Positions 17,201-26,783 of a stretch of 64,000 bases of DNA are shown here, one piece after another. The stretch spans positions 62,001-126,000 of the forward strand of contig NZ_AUBB01000010.1 of NCBI RefSeq assembly GCF_000429025.1. Direction: 5' to 3'. The notes under the pieces are model-generated. The model was not told the origin of the DNA. It ran no database searches and was given only the letters and a program-made list of their open reading frames with translations. Positions within the stretch are counted from its first letter, which is position 1; each line of letters begins with the position of its first letter. This DNA comes from Actinospineispora spinosispora DSM 44797. GTDB lineage: Bacteria; Actinomycetota; Actinomycetes; Mycobacteriales; Pseudonocardiaceae. Made by a program: the position numbers and the translations under genes.

Positions 17201-18118
17201 TCAGTGACGGCTGGTGAACGAACGGAGGAAGAACATCACGTTGGCGGGCCGTTCGCCAAGCCTTCTCATGAAGTAGGGGAACCAAGCCGACCCGTACGGC
17301 AGATACACCCGCATGCGGCTGCCGCGCGCGGCCAGCCTGCGCTGCTCCTCGGGGCGGACCCCGTAGAGCATCTGGAACTCGAACTCGCGGTCCGTCCCCT
17401 GGGCGAGCCGGTCGGCATGGTCGATCAACGCGGGATCGTGCGTGGCGACCATCGGGTAGCCCTGCCCGGCCATGAGCGCGTCGAGACAGCGCCGGTACGA
17501 GGCGTCGACCTCGGAACGTTCCCGGAAGGCGACCGACGAGGGCTCGTCGTAGGCGCCCTTGCACAGCCGCACCCGGGAACCGGGGCCGGCGAGGTTGACA
17601 CAGTCCGCCTCGGTGCGCCGCAGGTAGGCCTGCAGCACGGCGCCGGTTCCCGGCCAGTCCCGGCGCAGTGTGCGCACCGTTTCCAGGGTCGCGTCCGTGG
17701 TGGTGTGGTCCTCCATGTCGACCGTGACCGTTGTGCCGGCTCCGGCGGCGCGGGCACAGATCCGGGCGGCGTTGTCGGTCGCCAGTGACTGCCCGTCACC
17801 CGGGAGCGACTGGCCCAGTGCGGACAGCTTGACCGACACCTCCACCCGGTCGGCGAGCCCTTCGTCGTCGAGCCGGCCCAGCAGGGTCAGGTACGCCTGG
17901 GTGGTCTCCTCGGCCTGTGCCCGGTTCTCGGTGTTCTCACCGAGGTGGTCCATGGACACGAGCCGGTCGGCTACCAGCTCGCGGGCCACGGTGAGCGCGC
18001 TGTCCAGCTGGTCGCCCGCGACGAAGCGATGGACGATCGGCCGGGCCAGCGTGGAGTGCTCGGCGGCGGAACGCAGCGCGGGCGAGCGGGCCGCGCTGAG
18101 CAGCGCGGAGCGGAGCAT
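17201..18118 (-). CDS. putB: Proline dehydrogenase, monofunctional
   Basis: 305 residues, ATG at 18118 behind AGGGGTGACC. FAD-dependent oxidation of L-proline to pyrroline-5-carboxylate at the membrane. The TIM-barrel signatures are VTVDMEDHTTTDATLE, LQAYLRRTEAD, RVRLCKGAYDEP, ATHDPALIDHA, FEFQMLYGVRPEEQRRL and RVYLPYGSAWFPYFMRRLGERPANV. Starts 5 nt after the dehydrogenase gene pruA, so the two steps of proline degradation are an operon rather than the fused PutA of enteric bacteria. Electrons pass to the quinone pool. Some databases call this gene putA or fadM. Confidence 0.93.
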   Translation of the reverse strand: MLRSALLSAARSPALRSAAEHSTLARPIVHRFVAGDQLDSALTVARELVADRLVSMDHLGENTENRAQAEETTQAYLTLLGRLDDEGLADRVEVSVKLSALGQSLPGDGQSLATDNAARICARAAGAGTTVTVDMEDHTTTDATLETVRTLRRDWPGTGAVLQAYLRRTEADCVNLAGPGSRVRLCKGAYDEPSSVAFRERSEVDASYRRCLDALMAGQGYPMVATHDPALIDHADRLAQGTDREFEFQMLYGVRPEEQRRLAARGSRMRVYLPYGSAWFPYFMRRLGERPANVMFFLRSFTSRH

Positions 18119-18123
18119 CGTGG

Positions 18124-19749
<1,626 letters not shown>

Positions 19750-19911
19750 GAGGACACCTCCCGTGTTGGCGTGTGCTGGAACGGTAACCAGCGGAAACGC
19801 TCTCAGGATTGGTCGATCGGCTAGAGTGCGTGTTAAGTCATTAGCGTATCGGACAAGTTGTGACGCCTGAGGTCGACCGATGACCGGCCCGCTCGAGAAC
19901 GGACGTCGGAC

Positions 19912-21552
19912 GTGCACGGAACCCCGCTCGGGCAGCTCCTCGACGGCATCGTCGGCACTCTGGCCGACCTGCATCCGATGGCACCGGCCGAGGGACCCCA
20001 GATCCTCGGTATGGCGATCCTGGATCCGGACGACGAGGTCCGTGACCACCGGGACGAGCTGGTGCTGATCATCGGGGCGCGGGGGCGCGAGGCGTTGCCG
20101 CTGCTGAGGGCCGCGGCCCGCAGCCGCGCGGCCGCGGTGGCGGTCAAGACCGGTCCGGCGGCGGCGGTCGAGCTCGCCGACGCCGCGGACGCGGCCGGGA
20201 TCGCGCTGCTCACCGTCGGTCCGCAGGTGCGGTGGGACCAGCTGGCCTCGCTGCTGCGTGAACGGCTGGAAGCCGCCGAACTGGTCGCCCGCCCGGGCGG
20301 CGGCCCCGCATCGGACTCCTCCGGCGAGACGCTGTTCGCGCTCGCGGAGGCGACCGCGCTGGTCACCGGGGGCATCGTGAGCATCGAGGACGCGGGCAAC
20401 CGGGTACTCGGCTACTCGCGCTCCGACGACGCGGTCGACGAGCTGCGCAGGCTGTCCATCCTGGGCTGGCAGGGCCCGGAGAGCTACATGCGGATGCTGC
20501 GCGAATGGGGCGTGCTGGACCGGCTGCGCGACGGCGAGCACGTGGTCCGGGTCGATGCGCGCCCGGAGCTGGGTGTCCGTGCCCGCCTGGCGGTCGGTAT
20601 CCGGGCGGGCTCGCGCTACCTGGGCACCATCTGGGTGCAGGAACGGTTCGCCCCGGAGGCGGCGCCGTTCGCGGAGCGAGCGGAGGAGGCGCTCATCGGA
20701 GCGGCTCGGTTGGCCGCGACGGAGATCCTGCGCAGGCGGACCGGCGCGGGCCCGGCGTCCGGTGGCGCCCAGCTCGTCGAGCTGCTCACCGGCCGGGCCA
20801 ACACCGACCTCGTCGCCGGCCGACTCGGGCTTGACCCGTCGGCGGCCGCGATCGTGATCGGCTTCGGCGGTCCGATCGAGCCCGACGTTCCGGTCCGCGA
20901 ACTGCAGCACGACCAGCTGCGCAGCGTGGTCTCGGTGTACGCGACCGCCTACCACCGCACAGCGTTGATCACGGTGCACGACGACCGGGTCTACGCGGTG
21001 CTCTCCGGGGTCCGGCCGGGAGCGGGACCGCACGACCCGACGCTGCGGTCCTGGGTGCGGGACGCCGTCGAGGTCGCCCGGCAGCAGACCGAGGTCATCT
21101 GGTGGGCGGGCATCAGCGACCCCGTACCGGCGCTCGCCGAGCTGTCCGGGGCCCGCACGGAGGTCGACAGGGTCCTCGATGCGCTCGCCCGGTCGGCTCG
21201 CGGCGCGCACCCATCGGTCGCCGGACTATCGGAACTGCGCACCGAGTTGCTGCTCGGCGAGCTGCTGGACGTGTTGGCCGCGCGACCGGAGCTGGGCAGT
21301 CCCGGGGTGAGTGCGCTCGTCGCCGACGACGCCGAGCGCGGCGGAGTACTGGTCGAGTCGGTGCTGGCCTATCTCGACGCACTGGGCGATGTGCGCACGG
21401 CGGCCGCTGGTCTGCACGTCCATCCGAACACGCTGCGGCACCGGTTGCGCAGGGCGCACGCGGTGTCCGGCGTCGACCTCGACCAGCCGAGGGAACGGCT
21501 GGCCTGCCACCTGCAGCTGCTCCTGATCCACTCGGCCGGCGGGACAGAGTAG
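19912..21552 (+). CDS. PucR-family transcriptional regulator (putative proline-operon activator)
   Basis: 546 residues, GTG start. The C-terminus is a PucR helix-turn-helix (VLAYLDALGDVRTAAAGLHV, then HPNTLRHRLRRAHAVSGVDL). The N-terminal region is a PucR-type sensory domain and the centre a GGDEF-like/CdaR region. It is divergent from pruA across 162 nt. PucR-type PutR proteins activate proline use in actinomycetes, so regulation of the neighbouring putB/pruA operon in response to proline is the best guess. A second, only distantly similar PucR protein is at 34728. Confidence 0.85.
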   Translation: MHGTPLGQLLDGIVGTLADLHPMAPAEGPQILGMAILDPDDEVRDHRDELVLIIGARGREALPLLRAAARSRAAAVAVKTGPAAAVELADAADAAGIALLTVGPQVRWDQLASLLRERLEAAELVARPGGGPASDSSGETLFALAEATALVTGGIVSIEDAGNRVLGYSRSDDAVDELRRLSILGWQGPESYMRMLREWGVLDRLRDGEHVVRVDARPELGVRARLAVGIRAGSRYLGTIWVQERFAPEAAPFAERAEEALIGAARLAATEILRRRTGAGPASGGAQLVELLTGRANTDLVAGRLGLDPSAAAIVIGFGGPIEPDVPVRELQHDQLRSVVSVYATAYHRTALITVHDDRVYAVLSGVRPGAGPHDPTLRSWVRDAVEVARQQTEVIWWAGISDPVPALAELSGARTEVDRVLDALARSARGAHPSVAGLSELRTELLLGELLDVLAARPELGSPGVSALVADDAERGGVLVESVLAYLDALGDVRTAAAGLHVHPNTLRHRLRRAHAVSGVDLDQPRERLACHLQLLLIHSAGGTE

Positions 21553-21588
21553 CGGCCGACTCCGACAACCCGGCCCGGTTTCGCCCGG

Positions 21589-21648
21589 TTATCCACAAAC
21601 TCGGTCGTCCGGGTGCCGCGCCGCGGCCGATCCGGGCGGTTGTCCACA
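21589..21648 (+). promoter_or_regulatory. Two DnaA-box matches upstream of the DUF4192 gene
   Basis: TTATCCACA (21589-21597) and TTGTCCACA (21640-21648) both match bacterial DnaA-box consensus (the second is the actinobacterial form). They have the same orientation, 51 nt apart, in the 147-nt gap between the PucR and DUF4192 genes. The gap has no origin-like box cluster, so this is not oriC. Confidence 0.55.
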
Positions 21649-21699
21649 GGCCGCGGCGCACCGCCCCACACGCGCGCTCGACCAGCGCATTCTCGTGGC

Positions 21700-22758
21700 A
21701 TGAGACCCGACACCACACCCATCGCCCGGCTCCGTCTCACCGCCCCGCCGGACCTCGTCACCGCGATACCGGCGCTCCTGGGCTTCTACCCCACCGAGTC
21801 CCTGGTGGCGGTCAGCATCGGGCGCGACGACGGCGAGTTCATCCGATTCACGATGCGGATCGATCTGCCGCCGGACCGCGATGCGGCCGCGGCGGCGCAC
21901 GAGGTCCTCGATATCGACGCGGTCCGGGAGAGCGACGAGCTGCTGTTCGTCGTGGTCGGGGGTGGTGAGCCACCCGGCTCCGACCGGGACCCACCGCGTG
22001 CCGGTCTGATCGCGGCGTTGGTCGAGGAATGCCTCGCCCAGGGGATCCCGGTCAGGGCGGCCGTCTGGGCGGCCGAGATAGCGAAGGACGCGCCGTGGAG
22101 CTGCTACCGGACGCGGGACGCCGGGCGGCTGCCCGATCCGGCGAGTGCGCCGCTCGCGGCCGAGATGGTCGCCTCGGGAAAGGTGATCTACCCGGACCGG
22201 GCCGAGGTCGAACGGTTGGTCCGCCCCGGCCACGGGCCGACCCTGGCGCGACGCTCCGAGCTGATCAACACCTACCTGGAGCAGGTCGAACGGGAGGGAT
22301 GGGAGCTGCCGTACGCCGGCGTCGAAGGGCTGGCGCTGATCGAGAGGTGGGTCGCGGCCGACGACGGTGAGCCACCTCGGCTAAGCGACCGGGACGTGCT
22401 GTCGTTGTGCCTGGCGCTGAGCGACCCGACGGTCCGCGACGCCTGTCTCGGTTTCGCGTTCGGCGATCGCGCGGACGCGGCGCAACGGTTGTGGGCCGCA
22501 CTCATGCGGGAGCTGCCCGACCCGGAGGTGGCCGAGCCGGCCGTGCTGTTCGCGTTCAGTGCCGTGGTCCTCGGCGACAGTGCGTTGGCCACGGTTGCCT
22601 TGGAGCGCGCCCAACGTGCCTGGCCCGGGCACTACCTCAGCGGGATGTTCCTCGACGCGTTGTGCTCCGGTATCTCACCGGCCGCGCTGAGCGGCATGTT
22701 CGTCCAGGGGATCGCCGACGCGGAGAAGGCGCTGCGGTGCACCGGGGCGCGAGCGTGA
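21700..22758 (+). CDS. DUF4192 domain protein
   Basis: 352 residues from ATG 21700. Recognised as the actinobacterial DUF4192 family by the N-terminus RLTAPPDLVTAIPALLGFYPTESLVAVSI pattern (seen here from about residue 11) and the helical C-terminal half with repeated ALSDPTVRDACLGFAFGD and LERAQRAWPGHYLSGMFLDA segments. No catalytic motif or membrane segment is evident; it is probably cytoplasmic. The function is unknown in the family. The two DnaA-box matches in its upstream region hint at control by replication status. Confidence 0.8.
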   Translation: MRPDTTPIARLRLTAPPDLVTAIPALLGFYPTESLVAVSIGRDDGEFIRFTMRIDLPPDRDAAAAAHEVLDIDAVRESDELLFVVVGGGEPPGSDRDPPRAGLIAALVEECLAQGIPVRAAVWAAEIAKDAPWSCYRTRDAGRLPDPASAPLAAEMVASGKVIYPDRAEVERLVRPGHGPTLARRSELINTYLEQVEREGWELPYAGVEGLALIERWVAADDGEPPRLSDRDVLSLCLALSDPTVRDACLGFAFGDRADAAQRLWAALMRELPDPEVAEPAVLFAFSAVVLGDSALATVALERAQRAWPGHYLSGMFLDALCSGISPAALSGMFVQGIADAEKALRCTGARA

Positions 22759-22781
22759 CCGGCCCGGTGCACAGCACCGCC

Positions 22782-23753
22782 TCAGCGCGGCTGCGTAGTG
22801 AGGTGCGCCTGGGTGAACTGCCACGCATCGTCGACGATCCGGGTGATGTCGGTGCGGGAGGGCTGCCACCCCAGTTCGGCCTTGGCCCGCTCACTCGAGG
22901 CGACCAGGACGGCGGGGTCACCCGCGCGGCGAGCGGCCGGCAGCGCCGGGATCGCGTGTCCGGTGACCGAGCGACAGGTTTCGATCACCTCACGTACGGA
23001 GAACCCGGTGCCGCTGCCCAGGTTGTAGATTGCATGCCGGCCGGGCTGTGCGTTCTCCAGCGCGAGCAGGTGCGCGTCGGCGAGATCGTCGACATGGATG
23101 TAGTCGCGGATGCAGGTGCCGTCCGGCGTTGGCCAGTCCTCGCCGTAGATCGCCACCGACTCACGCTGCCCGGTCGCCACCTGCAGCACGATCGGGATCA
23201 GGTGCGTCTCCACCGCGTGCCGCTCGCCGAACCGCCCGTGTGCCCCCGCCACGTTGAAGTACCGCAGGCTGGTCGCCGCGAGACCGTAGGCCCTCGCGTA
23301 GGAGGTGATCGCGTGGTCGATCGCCAGCTTGGTCGCGCCGTAGGTGTTGGTCGGCACGGCGGGGGCGTCCTCGGTCACCGGCGACCGTTCCGGCTCACCG
23401 TAGGTCGCGGCGGTCGAGGAGAAGACCAGCCTGGGCGTCCCATGCGTCCGCATCGCCTCGAACAGCCTGATCGAGGTGACGACGTTGCCCTGCCAGTACA
23501 ACTCGGGGCGCTCCATCGACTCGCCGACCAGGGACTTCGCGGCGAAGTGCAGGACACCGTCGAAACCTTCGGCGAGGACGGCGTCGGCCGTCTCCGCGAG
23601 GTCACCCTCGACGAACCGGCAGCCCTCGGGCACCGCGTCCAGATGCCCGGTGGACAGATCGTCCAGCACCACGACCTCGTGGCCGGTCTCGACCAGGTGC
23701 GCCGCGCACACACTGCCCAGATATCCGGCTCCACCGGTCACCAACACGCGCAT
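22782..23753 (-). CDS. galE: UDP-glucose 4-epimerase
   Basis: 323 residues. [20 protein letters not shown] gives the NAD-binding Gly-rich loop, [11 protein letters not shown] carries the catalytic Ser, and [14 protein letters not shown] the Yxxx[33 protein letters not shown] and [14 protein letters not shown] complete the GalE pattern. It interconverts UDP-glucose and UDP-galactose for cell-wall arabinogalactan. The ATG at 23753 is preferred because GAGAGG lies 7 nt upstream; the ATG at 23759 would be only 1 nt from it. Stands alone after the DtxR gene terminator. Confidence 0.93.
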   Translation of the reverse strand: MRVLVTGGAGYLGSVCAAHLVETGHEVVVLDDLSTGHLDAVPEGCRFVEGDLAETADAVLAEGFDGVLHFAAKSLVGESMERPELYWQGNVVTSIRLFEAMRTHGTPRLVFSSTAATYGEPERSPVTEDAPAVPTNTYGATKLAIDHAITSYARAYGLAATSLRYFNVAGAHGRFGERHAVETHLIPIVLQVATGQRESVAIYGEDWPTPDGTCIRDYIHVDDLADAHLLALENAQPGRHAIYNLGSGTGFSVREVIETCRSVTGHAIPALPAARRAGDPAVLVASSERAKAELGWQPSRTDITRIVDDAWQFTQAHLTTQPR

Positions 23754-23823
23754 GGCCATGCCTCTCGCCGCGACGGTCCTCGTCGCCGCACACCGTCTCA
23801 TGCCCACGACCCCGCACATGCAA

Positions 23824-23857
23824 GTGCCTCGCACATGACCGACCATGCGCGAGGCAC
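23824..23857 (-). terminator. Terminator after the DtxR/IdeR gene
   Basis: GTGCCTCGC (23824-23832) and GCGAGGCAC (23849-23857) pair perfectly around a 16-nt loop, 25 nt after the regulator's stop on the minus strand and upstream of galE. Confidence 0.6.
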
Positions 23858-23882
23858 CACAGTGTGCGAAGTCGTTCGGCGG

Positions 23883-24593
23883 CTACGTCCGGGGACGCAC
23901 CAGCACGGCGTGGGCCAGCAGCGGCTGGACCTTTGCCTGCTCGCCGTCCAGATGCACCGGCACGGCATCACCGAAGCGTGGGATCGCGCCGATCTGGACG
24001 TCCTGGCCCGGCACGATGCCCGCCGACTTCAGCTCCGTCATCAGGTCGCTGTCGGCCTGCACGTGCTCGGCGATCCGGCGGACCTCCACGGTTCCGCCGC
24101 CGCGGCGGGCGAACTCGTCGAGGCGCTGCAGCCCCAGCTCGAGCACCGGCACCTCGGAACCGTCGCCGCTCGGCTCCTCGAGCTGCTCCAGCCCGGGGAT
24201 CGGGTTGCCGTAGGGAGAGATCGTCGGGTTGTTGAGCAGCAGCACGAGCTTGCGCTCGACCGCATCGCTCATGACGTGCTCCCAGCGGCAGGCCTCCGCG
24301 TGGACGTGCTCCCATTCCAGACCGATCACGTCGGTCAGCAGCCGTTCGGCCAGCCGGTGCTTGCGCATCACGGCCACGGCGCGCGACCGACCGGCGTCGG
24401 TCAGCTCCAGGTGGCGGTCACCCGCGACTACGACGAGCCCGTCCCGCTCCATCCGAGCGACGGTCTGGCTCACCGTGGGTCCGCTCTGGGCGAGCCGCTC
24501 CGCGATACGAGCTCGAAGTGGGACGATGCCTTCCTCTTCGAGCTCGTAAATGGTGCGGAGATACATCTCTGTGGTGTCAATGAGATCGTTCAC
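23883..24593 (-). CDS. ideR: Iron-dependent repressor, DtxR/IdeR family
   Basis: 236 residues from a GTG at 24593 with GAAGGGG 8 nt upstream; it begins VNDLIDTTEMYLRTIYELEE, aligning with IdeR and DtxR starts, so the ATG at 24617 adds 8 unlikely residues. The helix-turn-helix is RIAERLAQSGPTVSQTVARMER. Metal ligands appear in HVHAEACRWEHVMSDAVE (the Cys, Glu and His of DtxR site 1 region) and the C-terminal SH3-like domain is present. Represses iron-uptake genes with Fe2+. Unlike in mycobacteria, it is not next to sigB here. Confidence 0.92.
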   Translation of the reverse strand: MNDLIDTTEMYLRTIYELEEEGIVPLRARIAERLAQSGPTVSQTVARMERDGLVVVAGDRHLELTDAGRSRAVAVMRKHRLAERLLTDVIGLEWEHVHAEACRWEHVMSDAVERKLVLLLNNPTISPYGNPIPGLEQLEEPSGDGSEVPVLELGLQRLDEFARRGGGTVEVRRIAEHVQADSDLMTELKSAGIVPGQDVQIGAIPRFGDAVPVHLDGEQAKVQPLLAHAVLVRPRT

Positions 24594-24698
24594 GTCTGCC
24601 GCCCCTTCATTCTTCATCTATGGTATCTGTTCGCGCCGAGTACTGACTCCGCCGACCCGTTCGGGTTATCCGGATCTCCGGACGGTGGAGGGTGCAGG

Positions 24699-25580
24699 AT
24701 GGGTGGCGTGTCACCGCTGATAACCGCTGTGGAGCTCGTGGCGCTGTCCGACGCCCGCCTCACGGAACTACCGCTGGTCGTGCTGGACGTCAGGTGGAGG
24801 CTGGGTGGCCCGCCCGGGTTGCTCGACTACCAGGCCGCCCATGTCCCGGGCGCCCGGTTCCTGAACCTGGACACCGCGCTCGCCGACCCACCCGGGCCCG
24901 GCGGACGGCACCCGATCCCGGACCCGGCCCGGCTGACGGCGGAATTCGCGTCGGTGGGAGTCTCGGACAGCTCGACGGTCGTGGTCTACGACGACGCGGA
25001 CGGCTCGGTCGCGGCGAGGGCCTGGTGGTTGTTGCGCTGGCTGGGGATGCCCTCGGACCAGGTGCGGGTCCTGGACGGTGGTTTCTCCGCGTGGGTGGCC
25101 GACGGCCATCCGACCGAGTCGGAGGTCCCCGAGCCGACGAGGGGCGCGTTGACGGCGCGACCGGGTTCGATGCCGGTGCTCGACGCCGACGGTGCGGCGT
25201 CCCTAGCTGGCACCGGTCTGCTCCTGGACGCCAGGGCACCGGCGCGCTACCGGGGTGAGACCGAACCGGTGGACCCGCGCGCGGGGCACGTTCCCGGCGC
25301 GCGCAACGCCCCGTTCGCCCGGCACATCGGACCCGAAGGGCACTGGCGGTCCCCGGATGACCTGGCCGCGTACTACCGCGCGCTCGGTGTCGTGGGTGGC
25401 ACCGAGGTCGGTGCGTACTGCGGTTCGGGGGTGACGGCGACGTCGGTGGTACTCGCGCTGGAACACGCCGGGCTGCGGCCGCCCGAGCGTCCGGCGGCGT
25501 TGTACGCGGGGTCATGGTCGAACTGGAGCGCCGACCCCGAGCGCCCCGTCGCGCTCGGGGACGAGCCGGAACCGGCCTGA
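24699..25580 (+). CDS. Thiosulfate/3-mercaptopyruvate sulfurtransferase (two rhodanese domains)
   Basis: 293 residues with two rhodanese folds. The first, inactive domain holds LVVLDVRWRLGGPPGLLDYQAAHVPGA-type sequence around residue 30. The second carries DARAPARYRGETEPVDPRAGHVPGA-type sequence and the active-site loop YCGSGVTATSVVLAL with Cys241. It transfers sulfur from thiosulfate or mercaptopyruvate to a thiophilic acceptor. The ATG at 24699 follows GGAGGG; GTG 24708 is an alternative. Upstream of acuC by 18 nt, so possibly co-transcribed. Confidence 0.85.
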   Translation: MGGVSPLITAVELVALSDARLTELPLVVLDVRWRLGGPPGLLDYQAAHVPGARFLNLDTALADPPGPGGRHPIPDPARLTAEFASVGVSDSSTVVVYDDADGSVAARAWWLLRWLGMPSDQVRVLDGGFSAWVADGHPTESEVPEPTRGALTARPGSMPVLDADGAASLAGTGLLLDARAPARYRGETEPVDPRAGHVPGARNAPFARHIGPEGHWRSPDDLAAYYRALGVVGGTEVGAYCGSGVTATSVVLALEHAGLRPPERPAALYAGSWSNWSADPERPVALGDEPEPA

Positions 25581-25598
25581 GCGCCTACGGTCTTCGTC

Positions 25599-26774
25599 AT
25601 GAGCGCCGGTAGAGATCCCGCTGTCGTGTGGACGCCGAACTTCCTGGGCTACCACCTCAGCGAGTCGCATCCGCTCGACCCGATCCGGCTCGATCTCACG
25701 ATGCGGCTGGCATCCGGGCTCGGTGTGCTGGAGGGCATCGAGGTGCTGGCTCCGGAGCCGGCGCCGGACAGCGAGATCGAGCGGATCCACGAACCGTCCT
25801 ACCTGACCGCGGTGAAGAGCGCCCCGGAGGACCCGTTCGCGGCGGGCCACGGCCTGGGCACAGCGGACAACCCGATCTTCTTCGGCATGCACGAGTCGAG
25901 CGCACTCGTGTGCGGCGGATCGTTGCTCGCGGCGCGACAGATCGCCGAGGGCACGGTGGACCGCGCGGTGAACATCGCGGGCGGCCTCCACCACGCGATG
26001 GCGGGTGCCGCGTCCGGGTTCTGCGTGTACAACGACTGCGCGGTGGCGATCTCCTGGCTGCTCGACAACGGGTTCGACCGGATCGCCTACGTCGACGTCG
26101 ACGTCCACCACGGCGACGGCGTGCAGGCGGCGTTCGCCGACGACCCCAGGGTGCTCACCATCTCGGTGCACCAGCACCCGATGACGCTGTGGCCGGGCAC
26201 CGGATGGCCCGGCGAGGTCGGCTCGGGCGACGCCGCCGGCACCTCGGTCAACCTGGCGCTGCCGCCGGGCACCCGGGACGGCTCGTGGCTGCGGGCCTTC
26301 AAAGCCGTGGTGCCCTCCCTGCTCGACGCGTTCCGGCCCCAGCTGCTCGTGACCCAGTGCGGGGTGGACACTCACCACGAGGACCCGCTGGCCGAGCTGA
26401 GCCTGAGCGTCGACGGTCACCGCGCGATCTACCGGGAGCTGCGCGAGCTGGCCGAGCAGACCGCCGGCGGCAAATGGCTCGCGTTCGGCGGGGGCGGGTA
26501 CAGCCTGTTCCGGGTGGTGCCGCGCTCCTGGACCCACCTGATCGCGACCGTGCTGAACCGCGATGTGGAGCCCGAACGGCCGATCCCGGCGGACTGGATC
26601 GCCCACACCACGCGCCTGACGAAGGCTCCGGTACCGACCGAGATGGGCGAGGGCGCGCCGCTGGACCACCTGCCGTGGCGCACCGGCGAGGACCGGGTCG
26701 ACATCGCGGTACGTGACACCCGGCGTGCGGTCTTCCCGCTGCACGGTCTCGACCCGGACGACCCCCGGGACTAG
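25599..26774 (+). CDS. acuC: AcuC-type histone deacetylase-family protein
   Basis: 391 residues. Zn-dependent class I deacetylase signatures: GGLHHAMAGAASGFCVYNDC, the metal-binding YVDVDVHHGDGVQAAF, TQCGVDTHHEDPLAELSLS and GGGGYSLFRVVPRSW. In Bacillus, AcuC removes acetyl groups from acetyl-CoA synthetase and restores its activity. Here the next gene, 9 nt downstream, encodes a GNAT-containing protein acetyltransferase, so writer and eraser of lysine acetylation are encoded together. Confidence 0.88.
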   Translation: MSAGRDPAVVWTPNFLGYHLSESHPLDPIRLDLTMRLASGLGVLEGIEVLAPEPAPDSEIERIHEPSYLTAVKSAPEDPFAAGHGLGTADNPIFFGMHESSALVCGGSLLAARQIAEGTVDRAVNIAGGLHHAMAGAASGFCVYNDCAVAISWLLDNGFDRIAYVDVDVHHGDGVQAAFADDPRVLTISVHQHPMTLWPGTGWPGEVGSGDAAGTSVNLALPPGTRDGSWLRAFKAVVPSLLDAFRPQLLVTQCGVDTHHEDPLAELSLSVDGHRAIYRELRELAEQTAGGKWLAFGGGGYSLFRVVPRSWTHLIATVLNRDVEPERPIPADWIAHTTRLTKAPVPTEMGEGAPLDHLPWRTGEDRVDIAVRDTRRAVFPLHGLDPDDPRD

Positions 26775-26783
26775 GTCGAGGTC

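Noticed and set aside
21589..21648. Chromosomal origin
   Set aside because: Only two DnaA boxes and no dnaA, dnaN or gyr genes nearby.
23953..24593. IdeR autoregulation box near the DtxR gene
   Set aside because: No match to the TTAGGTTAGGCTAACCTAA-like iron box was seen in this region or elsewhere in the window.
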